Notes: a model not told the origin generated them from the letters alone. 64,000 nucleotides of DNA from Breviolum minutum Mf 1.05b.01 (GCA_000507305.1 DF239803.1:1-64000); one strand, 5' to 3'; positions 19,885 to 31,060 are shown, counted from the first letter of the stretch. A program made the numbers and translations.

Positions 19885-19948
19885 GTTTGGAGGGGGTGAG
19901 GATGAGTGGGTGAGTCCAGTTTTACCGGTGAAAATGGGTGAAAACCTA

Positions 19949-20060
19949 GCCCTCCCTGGAAGTTTAACAGCTTGCCCCCCCAAAATGGGGGTTTTTAAAT
20001 AGGAATCTCCTTTTCCAGGGGTCGATTTTTCAGGGGTTCCATGTTAGTTTTCGGGGAGGG
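19949..20060. mobile_element. Family C-like TIR element
   Basis: CCCTCCCTGGAAGTTTAACAG ... CTTTTCCAGGGGTCG ... CATGTTAGTTTTCGGGGAGGG before TA. The left flank reads TAG. Confidence 0.65.
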
Positions 20061-20366
20061 TACCATGGGGTACCGGGTTAATAGCTGGCTGGAATGGCTG
20101 GAATAGGCTGGAATGAGTCGATGTTTTAGAAATGAGGATATTCATATGGCTGGGGGAAAGCAATGGTGATTCATAAGCCCTTAAAAAATGCCGGCCTTAT
20201 TTCTGGGCGGGGGCGAGTTAGGGGGGTAGGTTGACTCGTCATCATTCCAGCTAATAGAAATCTTGCACCGGTTCAGTTTATCCCATTCTTTGCAAGGTTT
20301 ACATATTATTCCAGGTGGTTGTTGGGGATTTCTTCCATCAGCAGTATGTTACTTTACCAGAGGGTA

Positions 20367-20590
20367 CCCTCCCTGAAACTGAATAGCACCTGAAAATGGA
20401 TGATTGGAAGACGATCCTTTTCTTTTTGGCTTCGGTCCATTTTCACGTGCTACTGTTGATGGTTCAGAAATCCCCTTCCCAACCACCTGGGATGTGGTGC
20501 AACCCCCTGTAAATAATGAGGATTTTTACCATATCAGCTCGTGAGTTTGCCGGATTTCGTCCATCAACAGTATGTTCGTTTTAGGGAGGG
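20367..20590. mobile_element. Family C element split by a family B insertion
   Basis: CCCTCCCTGAAACTGAATAGC ... CGGTCCATTTTCACGTGC, then family B (20453-20570), then TGTTCGTTTTAGGGAGGG. TA flanks the outer element (20365-20366, 20591-20592). Confidence 0.9.
20453..20570. mobile_element. Family B element nested in family C
   Basis: CTGTTGATGGTTCAGAAATC ... GGATTTCGTCCATCAACAG, flanked by TA (20451-20452, 20571-20572). Removing it and one TA rejoins a normal family C right arm. Confidence 0.9.
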
Positions 20591-20592
20591 TA

Positions 20593-20693
20593 CTCCCCCA
20601 AAAACTAACATAGCAATGAAAATTCACCTTTTCCAATAAGAAACACATCTTCAAACGGTGGATGTTCCATTGCTATGTTAATTTACCGGAGGG
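20593..20693. mobile_element. Family E element directly adjoining family C
   Basis: CTCCCCCAAAAACTAACATAGC ... GATGTTCCATTGCTATGTTA ATTTACCGGAGGG. Shares the TA at 20591-20592 with the family C copy; TA again at 20694-20695. Confidence 0.85.
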
Positions 20694-20699
20694 TAACTG

Positions 20700-22131
20700 G
20701 TTGGAATATTCCACCACCTTCCGGCCTTGCACCCTCCAACCTTTCCGCCGCAACGACTTGGCCCCGGTCCGCGGGTCCCCGAGGCCCACAACATACATGA
20801 GTTTTTTTTGGCCGGTTTCGAAACACCGAAACACGTTACATGGAAAGTCCAGAAAGAGCCAGAAATGAAGAGTTTGGATACTCAATATGAAATGAACTCA
20901 ACTTCAAGAAACACAACAACCACCGGAAGTCAGCAAATGTCATGGATTTGCAGCAAAAACTGAGCTTCCAAGCCATCATACCAACATTCCAACGCGGGGA
21001 AACACCGTGTTTTTTGCACCGTGTTTTCACACCACCGGCGACTCCGGAAAACCCAGCGTTCCGGCACTTCCGGCGCATGTACCGATTTCAAGTTTCATGT
21101 GATACACAATGGGGCGAGGCGCAGGGTGGGTGGGATTTTGCTGGTGTTTTACCGCTTTTTGTCAACAAAAATCCGAATTCGTGGTAGAGTTTTTTCTTTT
21201 TGTTTAATCCAAAGAGAAGGAAACACATATATAAACACAATAATTAGTATATAATATACATATATGCACATATGTATATGTATATATATATATACACAGT
21301 ATGTTTGTGTATACATACGAACTATTTTTTCTAAGCAACAACTTATCTTCCCATTTAGAGCGCGTCCATTGTACAAAAAAGGGGGCATATGTGGCTTTAA
21401 TCTATCTATCGCAGGCAACATGGACTCATAGAATTCCTTTTTGTGGGTTTCCTTTGCTGTTTTTTTCCATCCCGGACAAATTCATTTCAAGGCATCAGAA
21501 GCGGACATTATTCCCACCCTAAGCCCTAAAGGATCAATTGGACCCTCAAAACTGGCGTCATTTTGAGGACCTAAACACCCCTGCGTCATACAGGTTCAAG
21601 TTCAAACCCTTCCAATTGGAAGGTCCAAGATCCTTAGGGCATGTTGTTTTTTTTTCTTTTTTTTTCCCGACATATCGGATAAGCGCTTCAAATTTACGAG
21701 GAGGTTTGCGTGGTGGGCAATAGTGCCTGCCTTGGATCTTGGAATGTAAGCCAGGCATGGGTCCTTTCCGGGTAGTTTGGTGGGGCTTTTGCCGTGGAAA
21801 AAAAGGGTGGAAAAAACCTATGTTGTGTGTTTTTGGGGAGTCTTTTTTTTGTTGAATCTTGAAGTGCCAGTTTTTTTTGTTGGTGAAACATATTTTTTGG
21901 GGATTTTTATATAGTTGTGAATTGGGGCACAAACTTTGGATGTCGTTTTTTTTTGTTTTGAAGTAAGCGATCACCAGATGTACTGTGCGCAGTTGACGTT
22001 GTTGTGATTCCACAGAAAAAAAGAGCCACGTGATGTATTGGTATTTAATGGCTGAAATCCTGCCAAATAATTAAGCTTTGGTAGCAAGCGCCATGTTTAT
22101 CTCGTTATTAGCCACTGTTTTTTTTCCACAG
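20700..22131. other. Long stretch without a secure exon
   Basis: A weak coding-like frame at 20942-21090 (MDLQQKLSFQAIIPTFQRGE) is possible. A TA-rich microsatellite lies at 21226-21300. A stretch with many 7-9 base A or T runs covers 21640-22130. Confidence 0.4.
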
Positions 22132-22183
22132 TGCTTCGCCTGAAACTTCAAGACGAGGGCTCTAAAGATCCATTGGTTTCCAG
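22132..22183 (+). CDS. Short exon
   Basis: Acceptor TTTTTCCACAG|, donor GTTGCA (22184). Reads LRLKLQDEGSKDPLVSR. Size and sites fit the other exons here. Confidence 0.45.
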
Positions 22184-22528
22184 GTTGCAATTTCTCGGTT
22201 CTTGGGGCGTCTTCTTGAGGGTCGCTTTGATTTGGGTTGACCCCAACATTTCTAATTGCTCTGGACTTCAGTTCTCTTTTTTCAAAAGTGTTCCTGTCCA
22301 TCAGCCACATGCGGTAGCCTTCGGGATGTTTTATCTTAGCGTTCTGCACAAAAGTCAGATTCTACAAGTCTTCTGCCCAGTTTCTTCTGAGCATTTTTGG
22401 ACACGGAGCGACTTCATCATTTTTTTCAAAACAAAGCTGGCTTTAAACCATTCATTTTGAGGCTCCAAATGTGAGATATACAGATTTTTTTTTGGTTGAA
22501 ATTTTCACCTTTCCCATCTTCATCTTAG

Positions 22529-22589
22529 CGGCTAAGTGTTTCAAACGGGCACACATTGGCCTTGGCCTCGGGACGGCCGGTTCCGAGAG
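22529..22589 (+). CDS. Possible exon, GC donor
   Basis: After CATCTTAG| the frame reads AKCFKRAHIGLGLGTAGSER, ending at a GCGGTG (GC-type) donor. The minus strand is also open here. Confidence 0.3.
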
Positions 22590-22878
22590 GCGGTGGTATT
22601 GAAAGCCTTGCATTATCCACTTTGGAAGAGCCATGAAATCGATGTCTCCGATGTGGGCCCACCAGAAGAGGTGCAAACATACCGAAAAAAAAGTGCCCAG
22701 CAGAAAAAAAGAGGGGCAGGTGGGGCATTGAATGTTCATGATAGAATTATTAATATCACATTAATATGATAAGTACAGCACATGTAATATTTTTTGCACT
22801 TATAAATACATAGGCATATGATATTATAGATGGTTGATCCAGGTGAAAAAAGAGGCTTCTTTCGAATAAGTTTCCAAG

Positions 22879-23008
22879 ACATACAAGTGGCCAGCAGAGC
22901 AGCAAGAAATCACACAGGCATCCTCGAGTTCAAAGAGACTCGAGTACAAGTATGTCATCAAGGGCCCCAATGGTGTCAGGTACCTTGCCTGCAATCCCTT
23001 AGACTCAG
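22879..23008 (+). CDS. Exon resembling part of a CBM20 starch-binding domain
   Basis: Reads TYKWPAEQQEITQASSSSKR, then LEYKYVIKGPNGVRYLACNP LDS, donor GTTTCA (23009). The LEYKYVI-G-NG pattern matches the strand pair of CBM20-type starch-binding modules (F/YEYKYVV...). Only this part is seen and the diagnostic Trp residues are not in this exon, so the call is tentative. Confidence 0.55.
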
Positions 23009-23782
23009 GTTTCAACCAAAAAATCTCAGCAAAAGCCGCTTTTTTCTATGGCTGAGGTGGGAACATGGCCACAATCGGTGGGCGCCCATTGATATTGGTA
23101 CTAGGCGGATAGACGGAGAAATGTCATGCTTTTTTTTCTCCTGTTTGGAGCCAAAAGAAAAGGCATGTTATTTTATTTTATTTTTTCCAGAGATGCAGAC
23201 AGATCATCGCAATTATGGAGTGAGAATATGAAACTCTAGTATTTTGGATCCAAATACTACGTGGTTGAAGATTTTGTTCCTATACATCTGATATTGATCA
23301 AAATCTACAGATTTTCGGTGGGATCTACCCCCCACCAACGGTGGCAAATGATGAAGGTTCATAGGGACTCCCTACTAAAAGAGATGTAAAATTCTGGTGG
23401 TGACCTGGTTAGGGGGGGTTAGATTCCAACTCGATTGCACGCCTGGGCAGGCTCACAATCCATGATGGCTGCTTTGGTCACATCCAACCCTATCCATTCT
23501 CATTTCAGGACAGCTTCAAAACTCCCAAGATTCGTTGTTTTTTTGTTGGATTCCTTGGTGCAGCTTGTTTTTTTTCACAGGAACCAGGCAATCTTTGAAC
23601 AAAAAATCCCCAACAAAATCCAGCCACTCCAAAAAAAATCCCTTCCCCAACGTATTTTTCGTATCAGCAGAGCTCATCAATAACATCATCATTGCTTAGG
23701 CCCCCCCAAAAAGGCCCTCATTCAGGGATACCAATTTTTTTTTTTGAGGTCGCATGTTTGGTGTCCCTAAACTTTCCTCCAG

Positions 23783-23861
23783 GAAGATGGACCCGAGATT
23801 CTGGAACACAGTCAGGCGAGACAGAAGATTGGATCCACCTTGATGCCTTTGCAAGACTTAG
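23783..23861 (+). CDS. Exon of unrecognised protein
   Basis: Acceptor TTTCCTCCAG|, donor GTATTA (23862). Reads EDGPEILEHSQARQKIGSTL MPLQDL. Clean splice sites, helix-like composition. Possibly continues the gene of the CBM20-like exon. Confidence 0.6.
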
Positions 23862-24182
23862 GTATTAGATTGGCGTCTAGAATCTATATACATGTGTATT
23901 ATATCTAGGTGTACAAATATAGACAGTGTACATATGAATGTATATATACATATATATATATATTATATGCATACAAACATACATGTACAAACGCAGTGTC
24001 ATTTTCATGTGAAGATCCGAGTATTCGTGGTGATTCAGGTTAGGGATTCCTCCTTGTCTTATCGGATTGGGAATTCCAATGCCAAGCGTTGACTAATGAA
24101 ATGCCAGGCAGGACAACAATGTGCACCACTTGAACAGGTAAATTCATGTTAAACCACCTGCAATCATTTGGGTACACCGTAT

Positions 24183-24280
24183 TGAAAGTAGATGGCTGGC
24201 CACTCCCAAAAGGTGGCGAATTGTAAGGGGCCATGACAAACCAAGACTAATGGGAGTGGCTAGCCATTGATACTTTCCAG
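24183..24280. mobile_element. Family H TIR element
   Basis: GAAAGTAGATGGCTGGCCAC TCCCA ... AAGGGGCCATGACAAACCAA ... TGGGAGTGGCTAGCCATTGA TACTTTC. Near-perfect inverted ends; same interior as 38096-38198. Confidence 0.85.
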
Positions 24281-24283
24281 GTC

Positions 24284-24304
24284 ATATATATATATATATA
24301 TATA
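24284..24304. repeat. (TA)n microsatellite
   Basis: About ten TA dinucleotides immediately right of the family H element. Confidence 0.9.
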
Positions 24305-24390
24305 TGACGTGTATTTATGATACAGTGTCTGAAAGCAATACACCACCAAATCACCTTGGGATGTACGAAAAAGTCCCTTAGTAGACGATG

Positions 24391-24507
24391 AACTACTGTT
24401 GATGGTTCAGAAATCCCCAACAAGCACCTGGAATGTATAAAACCCCGTAAATGATGGGATAAACTACCATATCAACTGGTGCAGGATTTCTTCCATCAAC
24501 AGTAGTC
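24391..24507. mobile_element. Family B TIR element, near-consensus
   Basis: CTGTTGATGGTTCAGAAATCC ... AATGATGGGATAAACTACC ... TTCTTCCATCAACAG, TA on both sides. The cleanest copy in the window. Confidence 0.9.
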
Positions 24508-24879
24508 TCACTGTTCTGACTAGATATCCCTCTCGACCGCATCTGTATGATCCATCCCTTGTAGCAACGACCAGGAGATGCCTGGAGGGCGAGGTTGGTG
24601 CATTGCTATAGTAGGCTCCTCTGTCGCTGAAGGCAGGGTTTTGAGTGGTTTTTTGATCCATGTTTTTTTTTTAATCGGATGTTCGAAGTTGACACAAAAT
24701 TTGAACGAAAAAAATCATGGAATTGAATCTAAGATGATCAAGACTTCATGATGGTTATGAAACTAAACCCATTTTTTCGTATTGATGTTTGTGTTCTTTC
24801 CCCAAATTTTGGTGTAGCTTTTGTTACCTTCTAAATTGAGATGGTTGATCTCTTAGGGTTTCCCACGCTACCCCCCCGA

Positions 24880-24954
24880 CCCAGCCGCGAACAGCCGTGG
24901 CAGGGTACAACACCTGGCGCAAACGGGGCTGGGCACACCTCCTCGGAGAGGCCG
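24880..24954 (+). CDS. Exon of unrecognised protein, frame not certain
   Basis: GC-rich stretch ending at a GTGAGA donor (24955). The preferred frame reads TAVAGYNTWRKRGWAHLLGE A. A second frame reads a Pro/Gly/Ser-rich stretch that is also open. It lies 445 bp upstream of the start of the beta-propeller gene. Confidence 0.45.
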
Positions 24955-25070
24955 GTGAGACTCGTCGAGTCTCAGGATTTTCGTAAAATTTCACCCTGGT
25001 TGTGTAGGGTTTATAGGGTATGATTATAACCAGTTATGAGGGGATTTCATGTATATACATATATGAATAA

Positions 25071-25182
25071 CTAGGCGGTGGTGGTTTCTTAGATATTTTT
25101 TTGGAATTTTCACCCCGAAAAAATGCGGAAGATCCCTATTTTGGCGAGCATATTTTTCGAATGGGTTGAAACCACCAACTAG
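25071..25182. mobile_element. Family G TIR element, diverged
   Basis: CTAGGCGGTGGTGGTTTC ... TTTTCACCCCG ... ATGGGTTGAAACCACCAACTAG. No clear target duplication. Confidence 0.7.
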
Positions 25183-25398
25183 GATTTCTGAAATCATCTT
25201 GGAATGATGTTGAATGACCATTGAAAACCTTGCAAAAAATTGAATCCTCATGGAAGTCACATCAAATTCCTTGTGCTGCAGCATGTTGGCAGCATTTCAA
25301 CCGCATGTACAATGACTTTGTTTTTCTTGATGTTTGCCGAATCCAAATCTTGCTCAAGCTTTGATCTGTCTTGAAGAGGGCTCCTTTTAGTTTTCGCC

Positions 25399-25840
25399 AT
25401 GACTCAGCAGTATCATGAACACTTGCTGGAAGCAGGCCAGAAACCTGCAAATTCTAGCGATCCGTGGAGATGGTTTCGCTGGTTTCGATGGCTGCTGCTT
25501 CTTGGATTGTTGGCTTTGGCGCTTCGCATCTTCACTGAGAATTCAATTGGAGCTTCCCCAAGTTCCAAACATCAGCTCTACATCTCCTTCCATGGTGATG
25601 GGTCTGCAAAAACGCCTTTGCCAGAGTATGGTGTGAATCAAATTATGCGCTTCAATTTGGAAGATCTGAGCATCCCTGGAATGCCAGTGCTAGATCTATC
25701 AGGCTCACCAACTCCCCCACGCATGCTGCGCGACATGCTGGTGCTGAAGGATGGAACTCTCTTTGTTGCACAGGGCTTGAAGTTTGATTCCTGCATCTTG
25801 CAATATGGCCCATGCGACCAACATGGCATGAGGCCGGGCA
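25399..25840 (+). CDS. First exon, membrane-anchored beta-propeller-like protein
   Basis: Starts at ATG 25399 with TTTTCGCC upstream. Residues 1-30 are polar with a WRWFRWFRW cluster. Residues 31-45 are a hydrophobic span (WLLLLGLLALALRIF), a likely signal anchor. From about residue 58: QLYISFHGDGSAKTPLPEYG, VNQIMRFNLEDL, DMLVLKDGTLFVAQG and SCILQYGPCDQHGMR, alternating strands like NHL/YVTN-type beta-propeller blades. Later exons at 26212, 26561, 27564, 27818, 28374, 28721 and 29055 continue the blade pattern. The donor is near CATGAGGCCGGG, a possible GC type, and the frame runs on to TGA at 25876. Likely a lumenal or extracellular propeller; ligand unknown. Confidence 0.75.
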
Positions 25841-26064
25841 AAACAAAAAAAACTACCAACGGATCAGGGCAAATTTGAAAAAAACGTGTTGATGGCTGAA
25901 ATTTATCCATCCAAAAAGGTTGATTTTTCTTTGGCCGGGCACTTTTTTTGTCACGGGAGCCAACAAATATGATCAATTTTGATTAATTTTCTGCGGACAC
26001 TTTTCAGAATTTCGGGGGCTGATTGAGCTTTTATTCTCGTTCAAAAAAACATGGGGGAAAACAT

Positions 26065-26184
26065 CTGGGTGTTTCCCAAAAATAGGGTTGGGCCCCCAAA
26101 ATGGATGGTTAAAATAATGGAAAACCCGATGTTTTAATGGATGATTTGGGGGAAAAAAAAACCCTATTTTAGGAAACACCCAAA
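26065..26184. mobile_element. Family A TIR element in an intron
   Basis: GGGTGTTTCCC ... CCCCCAAAATGGATGG ... ATGGATGATTTGGGGG ... GGAAACACCCAAAT. Ends 28 bp before the exon at 26212. Confidence 0.8.
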
Positions 26185-26211
26185 TCTCCTCCAAATTCGA
26201 GGCAATTTCAG

Positions 26212-26278
26212 AAGGAGTACAGGAGCCCAATTCTGGTGCATCCCTATGCCTTGACCCTGCTAGGCCAGATCCCGAAGG
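26212..26278 (+). CDS. Beta-propeller gene exon
   Basis: Acceptor AATTTCAG|, donor GTATGG (26279). Reads KEYRSPILVHPYALTLLGQI PK; VHPYALTL is a typical propeller blade strand. Second exon of the gene starting at 25399. Confidence 0.65.
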
Positions 26279-26560
26279 GTATGGGGGGTGATGGCGATGG
26301 GGGGCGATCGGGGGATCTTCACCACCCAAGATTCGCGGTTGGTTTTTTTGCCATGGGTTTTTCAGGCCAACTCCAAGGATAATCCATGATTTTATAGCTA
26401 CTGTATGCTACCTTGACTTTTGAAGTTTCGTTTTTTTTTTTTGCGGGGTGGATTCTCCCAAATGTATATTGTAAGATGTCATGTGTTTGGTTTGATGCCT
26501 TTTTTTTGTGTGTGTGGTGGGGGTTGAAAAAGGGTGGGTCAGCGAATCAATTTTAGTGAG

Positions 26561-26667
26561 GCGAGACCTTGTTTGCATCAACACAAGATTCCGGCACTGT
26601 CGTCGGCTTCAATTTGACCGTCTCTCGGGCGAATCAGTGTGGATCTCGGAAATCTCAAGTTCCCCAA
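26561..26667 (+). CDS. Beta-propeller gene exon
   Basis: Reads ETLFASTQDSGTVVGFNLTV and SRANQCGSRKSQVPQ; donor GTCAGG (26668). STQDSGTVVGF is the kind of blade motif seen in dinoflagellate and bacterial propeller proteins. An in-frame TGA just upstream sets the acceptor at TTAGTGAG|. Confidence 0.65.
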
Positions 26668-27383
26668 GTCAGGGGTATTCTTTTGGGGGTGTCTCGTTAT
26701 GTGTTGTGAGAATGTATTTCAAATTCAAGATGCTTTATCTCATCTGAGATGTTTTTGTATCTATATGGCATCCATACCTAAAAATGACACGGATGCTGTC
26801 TCAACGCACACAAACTAGTCCCTATGGTGGAAATCCACATGTCCACCCTTGGTAGACCATACACAGGACTTCCTATCAATTTCCCCAGATTAGCTCCAAA
26901 TTTCAGCTCCTGCCAAGGAATCCAATCACTTGTCCTCAGGGGACCGCATCAACTTCAATTTGCATGGTGTCAGAGGCTTACGGTTGTTGAGTTTACTATG
27001 AGACGAGAAACATGCATTTTGTCAATTTCACGATGCGCCCTTTTAAGATATGATTAAGTCAAGTAATCCTTTGAAGAGGTGGAGGAACCTCCAACCAAGG
27101 GATCAAGTTATATAGATCAAAAATGAATCAGCTGGGTATCGATACACATGTTCAACTTGTGGATGTTCCTGTCATGCAACTGGGCTTCAAAAACACATCT
27201 TCTGAAAATTAATGTAAAACGGATCTGACCGTAAAACCCCCAACAGCTGGTTTGTTTCACAGGAATACACCCTAAGACTCGAAAACCCTAACACGTGCTG
27301 TTTCAGCTACGTGTATTCCATGTTCTGGGAAACCTACACAAACTCGGTTGACAACAAAAACCTTCCACAAGCAAAACTCCATC

Positions 27384-27494
27384 TAGATGTTTCCAAAAAA
27401 AAGGGGTGGGACCCCAAAATGGATGGTTTATAATGGAAAACCCGATTTTTTAATGGATGATTTGGGGGTACCATTATTTTTGGAAACACCCAAA
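27384..27494. mobile_element. Family A TIR element in an intron
   Basis: AGATGTTTCCAAAA ... ACCCCAAAATGGATGGTT ... ATGGATGATTTGGGGGTACC ... GGAAACACCCAAAT. Confidence 0.85.
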
Positions 27495-27563
27495 TCTGGA
27501 TCCAATACCCTCATCCACATTCACATCTTTTCACTTTTCACCTCCTGAGGACTTTCGTTACAG

Positions 27564-27633
27564 GCCAGGGATTACCTATCGAGGTATCGCAAACTACCAG
27601 CATTGTCTCTATCTGGCGGTGACCGAAATGAAT
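27564..27633 (+). CDS. Beta-propeller gene exon
   Basis: Acceptor TTTCGTTACAG|, donor GTAGCG (27634). Reads PGITYRGIANYQHCLYLAVT EMN, a blade with the RGIA...LYLAVTE pattern. Confidence 0.55.
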
Positions 27634-27817
27634 GTAGCGGCTGGGGCGGAATGTTGTCAGTTTTATTGTTGGCCGGGGGGTTACGGATAGAATCCCAACT
27701 TCAAGTCGAATCTAAACTAAACTAACCGGCGTTTTTTTCTAAAGAAAGAGTTTCCCAAATGGTTTTTTTACCACACTAGAGATCATTTTCTGTTGTCTTA
27801 GAATTTTTTGGCACCAG

Positions 27818-27998
27818 TTTCGACCTGAGGTGGCGGTGATTTGTGACTTTGACAGAGTATCTCGTCGGATTCCAGTGAGGCACCCTATTGGGCTCATGGT
27901 GGATGAAGCAAGGAAGGAGCTTTACATAGCATCGCCAGCTCAGCGGAAATCCCAGACAGAAGATCAGGAGCCAGTCCTTTCAGAACGATGGATGATAT
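27818..27998 (+). CDS. Beta-propeller gene exon
   Basis: Acceptor GGCACCAG|; reads FRPEVAVICDFDRVSRRIPV, RHPIGLMVDEARKELYIASP and SQTEDQEPVLSERWMI; likely donor GTATAT (27999). HPIGLMVDEARKELYIASP is a good NHL-like blade (P-x-G-L-x-V-D...LYIAS). Confidence 0.7.
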
Positions 27999-28373
27999 GT
28001 ATATGATTACTACATATATGTACATTACATACTATATTCTATTTTAAATGTTAGAATGTCATTACAACCACAATACATATATGTATTTACATTTATATGT
28101 CGTCTGATTATGTAGATGCAATGCACGCATTTACACGCACACATGGAGCATCTCAAGTATATAGTGAATATACATAATTTGAATGGAAACAAAACACAGG
28201 GCAGCACATTTGAACAACATGTGTTTATGAAAAACAGAGAAAACATCAAGCGGGCCATAAAAAAAGATCCTCTTACTTTCCGTTATACTGGTTGGTTAAT
28301 AGAGATCCTTCTAATGGTTTCTCACAATCTTGACTTAAGTGCGTCGGATTTCATCCCCTAAGTTGTCTGCCAG

Positions 28374-28443
28374 GAGCCAGGAGAAGTTCTGGTGATCGAC
28401 CTTTCAAACGATCAAATTCTTCGAAGACTGAGACATGATGCTT
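28374..28443 (+). CDS. Beta-propeller gene exon
   Basis: Acceptor TCTGCCAG|; reads EPGEVLVIDLSNDQILRRLR HDAL; the donor may be a GC type near 28444. Continues the blade series. Confidence 0.55.
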
Positions 28444-28720
28444 TGGCGTTTAAGGGCGGCGTTCACATGGTTTTTTACATGATGGGGGCAGTTTGGAAGG
28501 GTAATCTGGCGCGATTTTTTTGGTAAAGATCTTCTTTTCTCCACAAACGAATCTGGATTTTGAGGGCGGTGATATATAAACATTTCTCCCAAGATGAAAG
28601 GGTTGGCAATAGCTGGCAATGAGGATTGCAAAGGTTGACTCAAGATGATAGCATGGTTTCTGTGGGTGTTTTCATGTGCAGCTGCATGAATCTGCAAGTT
28701 TTATTTTTTTCATCACTGAG

Positions 28721-28809
28721 GAAGGGATGGTACATCCTACGAACATGGTGTTGCACAAGGACAAGGTCGTTGTAGCCTCGCAGACACAAAAAGCAATTTT
28801 AGAATCTTT
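28721..28809 (+). CDS. Beta-propeller gene exon
   Basis: Reads EGMVHPTNMVLHKDKVVVAS and then QTQKAILE. The HPTNMVLHKDKVVVAS strand pair fits a propeller blade. The donor is not clear. Confidence 0.5.
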
Positions 28810-28912
28810 GGAAATTGACGACTTTGGAAGACTTTTCTTTGTTCTACTTGTTCTGGTTTACACATGTTGTGAGTCTTCACGCTTCCCCCCACTGAATCAA
28901 ATGAATGTGAAG

Positions 28913-28922
28913 GTTGTTGTCG

Positions 28923-28996
<74 letters not shown>
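28913..28996. repeat. (GTT)n microsatellite
   Basis: About 28 GTT units with one GTC interruption, in the intron before the exon at 29055. Confidence 0.95.
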
Positions 28997-29054
28997 CCTC
29001 CTTTTGCTAAAGTGGATGAAATTGCTGCTTGCATCATGTTTGCAACCATCTCAG

Positions 29055-29152
29055 CATGCGAAATTCTTTGGCAAATCCTAAGGAATTCCATCGCAGTGGA
29101 GAATTTTCAAAGGTTTTGATCCAAGACCTTCCAGATGCTCCAGAGTTACTTG
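29055..29152 (+). CDS. Exon, probably beta-propeller gene
   Basis: Acceptor CCATCTCAG|, donor GTAGGT (29153). Reads MRNSLANPKEFHRSGEFSKV and LIQDLPDAPELL. A second frame is open across the upstream repeat but has no splice support. Confidence 0.6.
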
Positions 29153-30068
29153 GTAGGTAAGTTGGGACATCGAAAGTCTGGATGGAGGGGTTTCACAATC
29201 CCCCCCCCCCAAAAAAAACCATCAGAACGACAACTTGACCTTTCTGGGATCAAAGAATGGGGGCTTTATTGGGCGATCTTTTTACTTGACATTGATGGGT
29301 GTATTAGGAAAAAAATCATGCCATCTCGGAAGTGTGACCTGTTTGTCCTGGATGGGCCCGGTGACCAAAGGTTTGGAACGAAATAGCAGGTGCAGCAAAC
29401 ATTTTTCGGAGATGAAAGGATTTCACATATCCTTGTGGCACAGCCGGAAAAAAAAACATCGCCCCAAAATGAAGACATCAAGACCTCGCCCAGGAACATC
29501 ATGCTGTCTCCATGCTGACATTATGACCCATGTCCAACTGACATGGAGTAGGAAAAGGTGCGTGAACGGTCTTGCCGTTTGGCGTGCCTACAAGACACCT
29601 TTGACGGCGCGCCGCCTGATAGCAATAGCAATATGGCACAGCAGAGTCCAAAGGAACCTGGCACAGTGCTGAAAATCGTATAGCAAAAGAGGAGTCTTGA
29701 AATTTCCAGATTGGGGAGGAGACCAAAAAAGAACGGTCCCGGACTCGAGGTGAAAATTTCAAGTTCAGTTTGTTTCCTTCTCCAAGAAAATTGGATTGGG
29801 GTGACTTTCTGATTCACTCTGCTTGAAAAGGCCGTGTCTCAAAATGAAGGAAAATCCGAAACCAAATTTGCGTCAAAAAATACTCAGATCCGAAGACATA
29901 CAGTATCTACTGTATTTGATTTTGGTATGACCATCCATTAATCTGTTTTTGTTTGGTCAGGGCACGACACAGCCTAAAAATTGAGACTCAACTGGGAGTC
30001 GAGTCCAACCGGAGTGTCGGTGATTTGGGAAATGTTTCGGTGGAAGCCGATTCCAAACAACTTTTCAG

Positions 30069-30205
30069 CCCAGCCTTGCTCATTTGAATGGGGCAAAGGT
30101 GCTAAGGCTAACGAACATCTTGGAAAGAAAGGTCGGAGACCTTGCCTGAGAAAAGCTGTTGCCGAAGTTTGGTTTCAGATTCAGAATGAGTTGATTTTGT
30201 CCTGA
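30069..30205 (+). CDS. Candidate terminal exon
   Basis: Acceptor CTTTTCAG|; reads QPCSFEWGKGAKANEHLGKK, GRRPCLRKAVAEVWFQIQNE and LILS with TGA. May end the 25.4 kb gene; this is inference from position only. Confidence 0.4.
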
Positions 30206-30653
30206 GATGGATTTTTCGGCAGCTTTTTGCTTTTGTTTTTTTTTTGAGAGAGTTGTTTAGTTTTTTTTGGCGAATGTCCAGTATTTTTCAGTTGATAGGC
30301 TCAATCATGACCATATTCTTCACCCAACTGTTGCTTTGCTGCCAGCTTTGGAAACGAACAGTTTTTTGACGTTTCCAGTTGGAACCAGCCACGATCAACG
30401 GTTTTAACCTGAAAGCTTAAGGAGTTTAACCCCCTGAGAAATACTGCGAATAGAAGATGATCCTTGACGATGTTTGGGAGTCAGGCGCTGCACCAAATGT
30501 ATGGTCACCGGGTCTGCCTGGCGATTTGTTTTTTTTTCCTGGAAGGAATCAAAATGGTGGATGTTATGTTTGGAAAAAATATGCAACACACATACAGTGT
30601 GTGTATATCTAGATGTACTTCAGGGAGGCGTTACCGTTGCCCGGGATGAAGCA

Positions 30654-30680
30654 TATATATATATATATACAATACAATAT
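30654..30680. repeat. (TA)n microsatellite
   Basis: ATATATATATATATAC run followed by imperfect TATAC units. Confidence 0.85.
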
Positions 30681-30792
30681 GATACGTATACAATATGTGT
30701 ATACCGACATATGTATATATTGACATTGATTTAGAGTTCTCTGACATAATCACTTTTCACTCCCCATCCATTTGGTCCGACCTGATTGGAAA

Positions 30793-30838
30793 GAAAGGGT
30801 CGTTTCGGATGGCCCCGGATGGCCCGCCTCCAATGCCG
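30793..30838 (+). CDS. Possible short exon
   Basis: After GGAAAG| reads KGSFRMAPDGPPPMP, donor GTGTCG (30839). GC-richer than its surroundings. Confidence 0.3.
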
Positions 30839-30922
30839 GTGTCGGTCAGTGAAATTGTATTTTTCTTTACCACATCAGTGTCTTGTGGTGCAATGCTAAG
30901 AACAATACTGACAATACTCTCA

Positions 30923-31060
30923 TACTGTTGATGGTTCAGAAATCCCCATCCCAACCACCTGATATTAGTATAAAACCCTTTTAACAATGGGATAAACTAC
31001 CAACCTCCCAACCTCAACTGGTGAGTGAGTTTACCGAATTTCTGGTTACCATCAACAGTA
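30923..31060. mobile_element. Family B TIR element
   Basis: CTGTTGATGGTTCAGAAATCC ... GGGATAAACTACCAACC ... ACCATCAACAG, TA on each flank. Confidence 0.85.
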
